From NCBI GenBank assembly GCA_037951105.1, contig JBAMJV010003770.1, positions 124,001-188,000 of the forward strand: a DNA stretch of 64,000 nt, in the 5' to 3' direction. The stretch is from Echinarachnius parma. Its lineage: Eukaryota > Echinodermata > Echinoidea > Clypeasteroida > Echinarachniidae. Below, piece by piece: positions 43,901 to 55,552 of the stretch. The notes below the pieces were generated by a model. The model saw only the letters and a list, made by a program, of their open reading frames with translations. It did not search any database and had not been told where the DNA came from. The position numbers and the translations under genes are program-made. The first letter of the stretch is position 1. Each line of letters opens with the position of its first letter.

Positions 43901-46900
43901 CAGAAGATGAGATCATGAGAGGCAGAAGGGTGGTATAGCGCCCTGTTGGAGACACCCTCAGGATTTGCTGCAGCACAGGACAAACAAAACAAATCATGAA
44001 TAAACCCACAAGGTTCCTGTAGGCAATGGGTTCAACATACAATTATTACTGAAAACAAAGTCATCGAAGATGGAGGGGAAGACAAGAATAAAGAGAACGA
44101 GGAGGATGAAGATTCAGAAGATGAGATCATGAGAGGAAGGAGGGTGGTATAACGCCCTGTTGGAGACACGCTCAGGATTTGCTGTAGCACAGGACAAACA
44201 AAACACATCCTGAATGGATGTCATATTAAACCTTTCCCTCCTAGATTTGTGTACTCTCTTTCAAGGAAACAAATGATTTTTAATTTTAGGGGGCTACTTT
44301 TTCAATCTGATGGATATCACAAAATATTTCCCATAATACCCTATGGTAATTTTAGGGGCTACCTACTCATTTCAGGGGGCTATTTTGAAAATTAGGGGGC
44401 AAAGTCGCCCTCAGCCCCTGTTTATTCTCTACCCTGCTCTCTTTAGAGTTATTACAGGACCCTAACCATAGTCCCAGGTTCTTTAGGCAATGGGTATTAC
44501 ATGGGTACATTATAATTATTACTGAGAACAAAGACATTGAAAATTCTCACACTACCAACATGAACAGTGTAATAATGTTCCAGTAATCATATCAATCCAA
44601 AACTTTCTTTTTCCAGTTCTGTATGATGTTTACTTATTGTATAATTTAAGTAGTGCACCAAAATATGATTAGGATTTTAATATTTAAAGATGTTCTAAAT
44701 TTCTGGTAGAAAGATTTAAATGAAATTCCATATGAATGTCAACGATTCCAAATAAAATACAACTGAAATGTGTTTTTTAGCATGCAAATTACACAAAATT
44801 TTATGAAAAATATTCAGCATTGAAGTGGATACATGTATTGTATCTATTAAAAACTTTAAGAGCAATGTCTTACCTGAAGAAGGGCGATCAAGAGGAAGAA
44901 AACGTTGGCGTAGCGACGGAACTGTTCAAACAGGAACTTTGGGGGAAAGGTGTAGAAGGTATACTTTCCAGTGCTGCGAAGAAAAAGGAGTAAAACAAAA
45001 ATACAGTATACAATAAGTTGTATATCAATTAGTTTACGACATTGTTGTACATGCACAGTCTATAACACAAGCCTCGATCACACTAAATGTTTTTTTCCTG
45101 CTAGAATGTTCAAATTTCACTTTTCAGAACAGAAAATTTACTTGCCCCCCCCCCCCCCCCCAAACAAAAAAAAACACAAACAATGTGAAAAATGAAACAC
45201 TAATCATGCTAGGTAGCTCAATCTGCTTGGAGACAAATTTCACTCTTGTTTCTAGATAAGATTTATACAGAAGTGAAGGAATTACATTTTTCTCTCGTAG
45301 TTGAACAGAAATCATGTTACTTAAAGGGAAATTCCAGTAGTGGAAAATAACTTTATTGGCCAAACTAATTGATTAGTATTGTTGAACTATCATTAAAAGG
45401 GGCGTGTGTGGAAAAATCCGAACCTTAGTATCGTTAAGTGCAGAAATATCAGTTAAAACGTTTATGAAAGCCGCCGACATTGAGCCTAAATTCACCGTCA
45501 GTTTGGCCCGTCTGCGCTGGCCACATAGATACGCTCGTTCGAGCGATTCGCTCGTGCGAATTACCATGTGCGCATTTGCCATAGTAACACGCATCGCACG
45601 AGGCTGTATATCAACATACAACCATCGGCGAGATATCAATCCGCAGTAGATAGCTTTATAATTTACCAAATGTATCAATTAGTAGGTGGTTTCCAGGCCA
45701 AATTTTTATCATCCCGTATAATTAGTAAAAACATATTCTTTCACATGATTGGTAATAAGAGCGTACATTCAATTTGTTTTGTGTGGGGCGTTTCCCACTA
45801 CTGGCATTTCCCTTTAAGTTGCCTGATCAGGCGCTCACACTAGACCAGGTATGTCATTTTATTTGCCCAACAGCAATTTGCCCTGACCAATAGGGCAAGT
45901 GCTAATGTCAAACCCTGCCTGTATAACAAGTATGCCAGGTCAGTGCAGCATCTGTTGTAATCTGAGAGGGCAGTCATTTACCACATGCTGCACTGTCTGG
46001 TCTGGATTCCCACAATCTCATGCAGGGTTATCTTTCATTTTTCATGGATGGAGATGATGGGCTGACCTTGCATGGAGTGTTTGGACCCTATTCAGAGTCA
46101 CCTATTGCTTTCTGGGGAGATTGGACTGTGTTGTAAACAACCCCAAAAATACTTCTTTTTGTTCACGAGGGCCATTTTGAAAATTTTGAGGGAGAAAAAC
46201 GCCTTCGTGAAATTATTCACGAGGGCTATTTTGGGGCTCACAGGGGCTCTTATTTTGTTTACTTCATTTACACTGCTCACGGGTCTAATAAATGATTATC
46301 AATATTTATCATGTTGTGACCTATCCGATTATGCCATGTTTGGTACGTTTCTGGCGCTTTCCGATCATGCAGAAAGATTTTTTTTTTTCTTTTTTTTTCC
46401 GCCCCCGTGCCGTGGCTCACGGGGGCGATTTCAAAGGTTTCGGGGGCGAATCGCCCGTCGCCCCCGTGTATTTTTTGGGTTGGTTGTAAAGCTGTTTCTA
46501 CAGTGAATTTTCCAAATGTAAACCTGTTTACTCCTCTACCAAGACAGAGGTATAAAGGAGTAAACAGAACTTTCATATGTTTGCAAGAATCTTCAAAATT
46601 GAAGGAGGCAGACTTGAGAAAAGATGGAGAAGTTTAGATGGAAGGTCATTTACGACCTAGTAACATCGCAGATCAGGAATATTGCATGTTCTAACAAATA
46701 TGTTGAAAGCAATCTCATAACACACTTATTATGTTGCCTCTAATATCTGCTCAAAGTCCCAAGAAATCAAAGTTTCCCAAACCAATCATTTATGGTTATT
46801 GGAACTTATTGCCCATTTTGTGGGGCAAACATTGTGGAAAGTTGATCATTATTTTAGCATCTTGCTGTGTGAATAGGGCCACTACCGATGCATGATTGCA

Positions 46901-49900
46901 TCACATATCTGTGAAAAATTGGCACAGGGCATCAGAATGGGGCAAACTGACAGTTTACCAGTCCAGGTTACGTAAAACCTGTGATAGTTTTATTACTTTT
47001 ATATGATCAATAAAAAGCTTGCTTGAATACATGCATGGTGCATCTAGTAGCCCCCAAATAATTCCTCCACTCAGGAATATAATACCTCGTGATTAGATCT
47101 ATTACCAGTGTGCACGCCAATTGATCAACAGTCAATCAGGGAATAGGGGAACCATTACCACAGTACTCCCACTACAGGCACTATACAAGGTACAAGTAGG
47201 TAGCAGATATGTGCCATATCACACCATGCTATCATTAAACGTATATCACATATCATATGTGACCGGCTCTGGCAAAACCAGCAACTTTGACACAAAATTT
47301 AAAATTGAGCTTTTGATATGATGTTGTTGTGTGGATTTTTCTCTTTGTTTTGAGACCATTTTTATGCCGATCAGACAAAAATTGACGAAGTTATGATTTT
47401 TAAATTATTTTTTTTATTCTGCTAAAACAAAGGAGATAATTGAGGTTAAAGTTCAACACTCAGTTCAAAGTACATGTCATTCTTGATTTTATCCTAAGAT
47501 AATAGCCATTTTCCCGATAATATTTCGGAATTTTGCATATCTCATTAGAAACTAGAAAAGTTGCTTAACAATTACTAAAATGTCCATTTCGTCCGTGAGG
47601 TCAATTTTTGACCTTTTCAGGCCATTTACGCAAAATCGTAAATGCAGAGAAGTTCCTGGTTTTGCCAGAGCTGGTCTCATATAGTAATACATATATAAGG
47701 GGCAGCAATTTACATGTAGGAGCACATTGTCTGAACAGGACAGTACATGATGCTCTATGTCTTCTAAATGGTATCAACTGATTGAAAACTCCACCTAATC
47801 TAATGCAGGGATCGAAAGGACCACTAACATTTCATTAATCCAAATTAAAGACAACATATACGGGGGATATTTATCTGTACATGTGCATGAATGAAATATC
47901 AAGATGTACAGTACAGCTGATTTGTAAACAAGGCAATCAGAAAGAAATTACTGTATGGGGATCCTTGCTCAGACACAACAACAAAATGTACCCAATTCAA
48001 CTCAGCACAAAAACGACATTGGGACTAAATTAAACCAAATATACGTGATAAAATATGCCGCTAGAGATATAAGCCAGACACAAAATATGCCAGAGCATAA
48101 TCATACAGTGCATGTGGAATGTGCATGAATAAATCTGTATGGAGATAGACTCACACTGCTGATTGAAAACAAGGCAATCAGAGAGTAATGGGGATCCCAC
48201 GTTGCATGCTGCTGCTGATTGCCTCGTTCTGCCAATACTGGCCTGGCAGACAATTTTGATGACAATTTAGATCTATAGATTGGTATTCCATACAAACTAT
48301 GTGTATTGGTATTCCATGTACCAGTGGGCCTACCACTAGGTAATGGAATTATATTCACACAGTTCAGACAGACTGAGAGTATGGTATGTGTATATGAGCT
48401 TGCACACCCACTTTGAAGATCTCATTTAAAGTCATACAAGTATTGACATCTTTCAGACAGCGTAGATCTTTAGTCTATAGATATATAGATAATTTTTGTG
48501 AAGATCAATGTCAAAACCCCACAACAAGCATGTAGCTAATAAACATACACCAAGGCTCAGTATTATCACTTGACCAATGGCCCATGAACAGTAAATATGT
48601 ATGTTGGCCCAGTAAAATGTCATAAATTTGTAGTTTTAGTCGTCTGATCGGGGCATCACCCGGGCAACTAAATTTTAAAACAGAATGACAAAATGCGCAT
48701 CGATAAACTGTGCAGTTTTGGTCAATAAAGGGATTGATAAAAGTAATTATGGGGTCACTAAATGTCTGCTGCGTGCTACAAAAATTGAAAGAAAATTATG
48801 TCACTAGCAAATAAATTTAGTGTGAAGCCCTGCGTATGTACTGGTGTTGGCAGCAGATTTAAATTTGTACACATAGGAGGCAAGATGGGATGAGCATCAA
48901 TTGGTATTCCATCTGGAGTTACATCTACGTACTCTGTATCTGATTGGGTTTCATTCGAAGACAGTACTGAGCTCTAATGAACTTGCTACCACTGGTAAGA
49001 AAAGCCTTGACATCCAAGATCTTGCAGAAGGTATGATTGCATCTGAATTCTTAAAGGCACTTCTATGGTTCTACCTTTCTTGGTATCAAGTTGTTTGAAT
49101 CACTTGTTAATCAGAATTGTTGTTATCATTCAAGAAAAAATATATATAACTTCCGGTGATTCACAGAGCTACCAACATTAAAATTCAACAAACGGGAAGA
49201 TTTAGGGAAATTTCATCAGAAATCAGGGAGATATATCCTAATAATCAGGGAGATTGGCTGATGGGATGAAATCTGATGCATTAATCTTGGTCTATTTTCA
49301 GGGATCATCAATAGTTGCTGGACTGAGTTTAAATTTAACTGGCCTCTGGCCAAAGGGTCAGTTTAAATGTCAAGCCCTGCTAAATGGTAATTAATAAATC
49401 CATAGATCGGGACAAGTAGCTTAAATGTACTGTCGCTCCTACTTTTGAAATAAAGGGAATAAATCCACTCTGTATCACAGTACTATGATTCCCTAAAGTA
49501 TAGATTGTAATTATTAAAAATCCCATTATCAGTATTCATGAATAGAGATTGGACCTAATGAGACACAAAATCTGATAATAAATTAGTAGGCTTTAGGCAA
49601 TATTAACCCACATAGTTGGGAGGACCATCCCCTCTCTGATTAGCCTTTAGAATTCAACACAGTCAGTGGAAAAATAAAACGGGGGCTGAGGTCAATTTTC
49701 ATCCTCCAATTATCAAAGAGAGCCCTCTTAAAATTAAAGAATATCAAATATCAGACTGCCATTTTTATGCGGGTGAGCTTGAAAAGTAGTGTCCCCCCAA
49801 AAAAAAAACCCAAATACTTTCCCTTTGCAAACAGTGTACAGTATGTTGCATAATGTACACTAACCTAAATTTTATCAAAGCTACATGTGATCAATCATCA

Positions 49901-52900
49901 TGTACCTAATGGGCAAATAGCGCCCCCGAGGAAACATTATAATGACAGGAAATGATGGTTAAATTTGGAATTTTGGAAGGTGGGAGGCTGCACTGCTCAG
50001 GGAAACCCTATCATTCCTCATTTCCTGATCAAACAGCCAGATCTAAATACTTGACGCACAGGTACATCTATGTCCAATACAAAACTCATGCATATTCTAT
50101 ATCTATAGACAAGCCTCCACACAAACTTTTTTTTCCTACTTCCCCATTCGGGCTTGCAAGTAAAACTATATATTTTGTTTAATTTTACAGGAAATTTGTA
50201 TTGACTTGCCCCCCAAAACAGTGTGAGAAAAAGTAAAAAGAAAAGTTAATTATGCGAGGTAGCTCGATATGTTTAGGAAATTTCTTGCTCTTTTCTAGAT
50301 GAGATTTACAAGTAAGAAATTACAGTTCTCTCCTGGTTGAACAGAAGTTGCCTGGTTGCAGTTGTCCGATCGGGCAACCACATTAGAACATAAATGTATT
50401 AAATTTAATTTGCCCCGGGTAATTGGGCAAATGCTAATGTCGAGCCATGCTATAATGCAACACGCACATGAACATCCGAGAGCTTATAATCAATAATCAA
50501 ATGTGAGGTACAACCAGCTATTTCTGGCTTATCTTTTGAGGCAGTCACATTTCCACTTTAAAATAAGATTACAAGACTACGTAAATATGGTACCTCATTT
50601 AAAATTTAAAATGTTATTGCACTCTGACTTTCATAGCGATGTGCCTAAATACTGCGGAGACAGAAATGAAAAGACAACAAGATAACATCTTTCTTCAGCA
50701 ATTTATTAGAAAATTTTTAATTTGCACATCGTGACCCCAAAAAGTAATAAAGTTATCAAAACATTCTCAGTGTTTTTCCAATTTGACTTTCATAGATGTG
50801 CCAAAATACCGCAGAGACACAAATGAAAAGATAACAAGGAAACAGCTTGCTTTAGGAATAAAAGAAAATATCAATTTTGTCAACTGTGACCTAAAGATTG
50901 ATAAAATAAATTTTTATAGTAATTGAACTAGATAGTTGGAGCTCGAAATTAGCAAAGGAATGCTGCCAGGGGACAACTAAAAATTAACTTTAGGCCACCA
51001 AATATAAATATTGTTGTTTTCTTTGTTTAGGGCCACAAGATTTAATAGGATTCAGGCCACTAGCATTTTAAAATCTTGTTTTCACTTACTTAGACAGTGT
51101 AAAAACACTTTAAATGAAGTCTAATTACATGTAATGTATGCAATTCAAAGACTGGGCACATACATGTAACACAAACTCACACTGTCTTGTTTAACCCCTT
51201 CACTTCGGGAACCAGGTGTAGCATGTATGATCAACTCAATAAGAAATGCAATATATATCTCATAGGCAAGGGATTAACTGGGGTCAAACTTGACAGAATT
51301 CCATTGTTTTCATACTTTGCGATGAATGTATGAGTTTGCACTTAATTGAAAAAGAACATCATTGTTATTCACACAGTTTTCAACACCTGACTTTGACCTT
51401 CCAGGCCGATTGAATTCCAAAATTCCAAAATTCCAAAATATTGACAGAACAAGGGTTCATTGTCCAAATCCTCAAAATCCAATTGAAATTCTAGCGGTTC
51501 CCTCATACCTTGTTGTATTCTTATTAACAAAAAAAAGCATGGGACAGGTTTCGGTTTTTCAAATTTCCCTTTCGTTAAAAAGATATTTACGATTGAAGTG
51601 TTCAGATGTCAATTTATCCAATGGAGAACTATGTACAAAGTGAGTGCAAGGAGTTAGTAAATGTCACTTTGCATTTTTGCTCATTACTCGGCCATATAAA
51701 GTCCATTTAACTTGAAATTTTCACACAACACCCAGTGGACATATCAGATAACAATATACATTGTATCAACCACTCATCGCTTTTTGCACTAAAGTTACTA
51801 GATCCCTTTAATTACACATGAAAGCATAAAACTCTTTTCCCCCGAGCTACAATATTACATTTCTCTTAAAAATATGTATCTACTAATGAATTTCTCATAT
51901 ATGTATCTCTACTAATTAATTTCTTGTATCATTTGTATGTCCCCCCTACTAACAAATTACTCTTATTTCCCTCCACTAATGAATCTGTAAAGATATGTCA
52001 CAACTTTGCAAACACTCTCAAGTCAAATCATTCAAAATAAATTGTCAGTAACTAGATGAGGGGAGATGATTGTTCTTTTAGAAAGTTCAAATCAATTGGC
52101 CCGATACAATATAAAAAATGAAAACCATATTTGGGAGGGTTAGGGCATATAAAGTGGTTCATATTAGCAGTACTAGACCAGCTGCAGTTAGGTCTATCAC
52201 AACATTCCGGCTGATCACTGGGGTGGGGTGGTGGGGGGGGGGGGGGGGGACTTCCCTACAAACAGTGATACACTCCCTCCTAAACCATTCATACACCCTT
52301 ACAGTAGGAGGGATTTTTAAACTTCTTTAAACTCTACTTCATTGGAGGAATACTTCACAGGCTGTACCGTACACAGGGGTGACTTTGGCCCCTTTTTTTA
52401 GATGAACCTATTTTCATCAAGCCTCACTTTATGGTAATTACCTTAGGGTAATGTATAGAATCAGAAATTAGTTCTAAAGAGTGAGACTTGATGAAAGTAC
52501 ATCCTTCTTAAAAAGTGGCCAAAGTCACCCCGGTTTACGGTACTTGGTTGATGTGGATAAGTCTGACATCTGGGTCTACATTGTACGTTCACACAGTCTT
52601 GCTGGTCAGTTGGGAGGGTGAGGGGGATGCATGTATCCCTCCATACAAACATTAATGTAGGGATACTTGGTCTAGGAAGGATAGTAAGCAAATAATTACC
52701 GTTGGTGAAGGCGATGGGACAATCTATCACTTCCGAGGCGAGCTGGATGTAGCTATCTTTCCGAAGCGAAGCTGAGGAAAGATAGCGTATACATTCAGAT
52801 CGCCGAGGAAGTGATAGTTTGCCATCGCCTGAAACCAAAAGGTGATTATTTGCTTTATATTCCACATCGAACTTAGATCTAGTCTAGTACTAGTAGTACT

Positions 52901-55521
52901 AATACTGTACTACTAGTACTATAGTGTAAGCAAGCCTAGGCCCTAGTCTACTCTAGTCTAAGTACTCTAAAATAATGCCCGGCGCAGACAGAGCCGACTC
53001 GACTGGTTCACATCGAACTTAGATCTAGTCTAAGTAGTAGAAGCAGGCCTACCCCTAGTCTACTCTAAGTACTCAGAATGCCCGGCGCAGACAGAGCCGA
53101 CTGGACTGGTTGTCATTCCGATCGGCTCAGTTTTCAGTGCCTCGCGACACACATTTTGCCAGTCGAGAGACAGTCGGATGCCAGTTGGGGCCGATTCAAC
53201 ACGATAAATCTGCTCCGACCGACCAGGCCCAACTCTAGCCTGATTAAAGCCAGTCGGATCGGGTCGTGTCGGCTCTGTCTGCGCCGGGCTTAAGTCTAAC
53301 TTCTAAGTCTAAGTACTGTTACTATAGTACTAGGTTTGATCTACTTACCAACAATGACTTGTTATTCCAATTTCGGTAACAGGGTAATTCCAAAAGCTAA
53401 AACGCGAAATGTAAACTCTAAAAAACAGTTAAAAAGTCAAAAAACGCGAAAATAGAGTCTCCCCAACACTTGGTCTAGCGCTTTCAAGTCCACGTCAGAC
53501 AATTCGTTAAAAAGTATGCTTCCAGCATCGCAATAATCTTGGAACACTTTCAGGCTGAACTTAAGTTGTCGCTTTGTATTTTTACTTTCACTCTCCAGTA
53601 AAAACGTGTCCATTTCATCCTCATCCAAAAGCTCAAACCTTATGTTTGTGGCCGCAATTTTAGTAGAGTACACAGAACGAGCATGCAAACAGTGTATGTA
53701 CGATACTACAACAGGGGCGTCGATCTGTTCGGAAAACACAATGCAATTGTTCACAAACAATGCTCGCCCCGGCCAATGCATTGTGTTTTCCGAACAGCTG
53801 ATCGACGCCTCTGATGTACAGTGCATAGCGTATGCAGTGTACTACGTATACCGTATGCACAACGAATACAATTAAATTTGTAATTCGCGCGCATAGAGTT
53901 ATCGCGCCACTTATTGGTATTCAATTCAATGCAACCGTACCGCGGAGTGTAGATAGTACTTTTTATCTAGTGAGTGCAACGCACTTTCACCCAAGATATC
54001 TACAGAGTGTAACGATGGGTGAAACTATATTTCATCACGTGATTAACTTTTGACCAATCGTAGAGCAAGATTCTTAGTATGTGGAATATAATTTTAACTA
54101 CTCTACTTCATTGGAGGAGTTCTTGACAGGCTGTAGTTAGTTGATGTGGATAAGTCTGACATTGTACATTCACACAATCTGGCTTGTCGGTGTGGGGGGG
54201 AGGGGGGTGGGGGCTAATGAGGGGGTGTAGCCCTCCATACAAACATTAATGTTGGGGTGTACTGTATGTGTGGTTAAGGGATTGGTTTAACTACTTACTC
54301 TACTTCATTGGAGGAGTACTTGACAAGCTGTACTTCGTTGATGTGGATTAGTCTGACATCGGGGTCTACGGTCATACAATCTGGCTGGTCGGTGTGAGGG
54401 GGGGGGGGGGGGCTAATGAGGGGGTGTAGCCCTCCATACAAACATTAATGTTGGGGTGTACTGTATGTGTGGTTAAGGGATTGGTATAACTACTTACTCT
54501 ACTTCATTGGAGGAGTACTTGACAGGCTGCACTTCGTTGATGTGGATTAGTCTGACATCAGGGTCTACGGTCATACAATCTGGCTGGTCGGTGTGGGGGG
54601 GGGGGGGGGGGGGCTAATGAGGGGGTGTAGCCCTCCATACAAACATTAATGTTGGGGTGTACTGTATGTGTGGTTTAGGGAGTGGTTTAACTACTTACTC
54701 TACTTCATTGGAGGAGTACTTGACAGGCTGTACTTCGTTGATGTGGATTAGTCTGACATCGGGGTCTACGGTCACACAATCTGGCTGGTCGGTGTGGTGG
54801 GGGGGGGGGGGGCTAATGAGGGGGTGTAGCCCTCCATACAAACATTAATGTTGGGGTGTACTGTACAGTGGTTTAGGGATTAGTTTAACTACTACTTACT
54901 CTACTTCATTGGAGGAGTACTTGACAGGCTGTACTTCGTTGATGTGGATTAGTCTGACATCGGGGTCTACGGTCACACAATCTGGCTGGTCGGTGTGGGG
55001 GGTGGGGGGGGGGGGCTAATGAGGGGGTGTAGCCCTCCATACAAACATTAATGGTGGGGTGTACTGTATCATACTTGCCAACATTTGAAAGTCAGAAAAC
55101 TGAACACCCGAGCACGAGGGAGCGGAGCGACCGAGGGGGGGAGGGTGTGGGAGGGGGGTGTCCCCCTCCTACGGTAGGGAGCTTTTGCATTTTTGGACTT
55201 ACAATTGTGCAATCTGGTGCATACTAGGGCTGTAGTGAAACGGTTACACGACGGTTAACCGACCGGCATCGGCAAAAACGTTTTCATTTTCACGGTTTCG
55301 GTAAAAAAAAAATAAAATAAAAATAAAAAAAAAAGATTTGTATTTATTTTTTTATTTTTTTCCCCCTCCCCATTCTATAGATTCGGTCAGAATATGGCAC
55401 GTTGAACCCTGCCAATCTATTGCTAAAGTAAAGGTATTTTACATGTAACAAAATGTTCAAATAAACAAATGGTAAGAGGACAGATATCGGATAATACATG
55501 TATATCCGAGAAAAAAAAAAA

Positions 55522-55552
<31 letters not shown>

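Noticed and set aside
53078..53291. Plus-strand frame [16 protein letters not shown]
   Set aside because: Lies wholly within an inverted-repeat element; no family resemblance.
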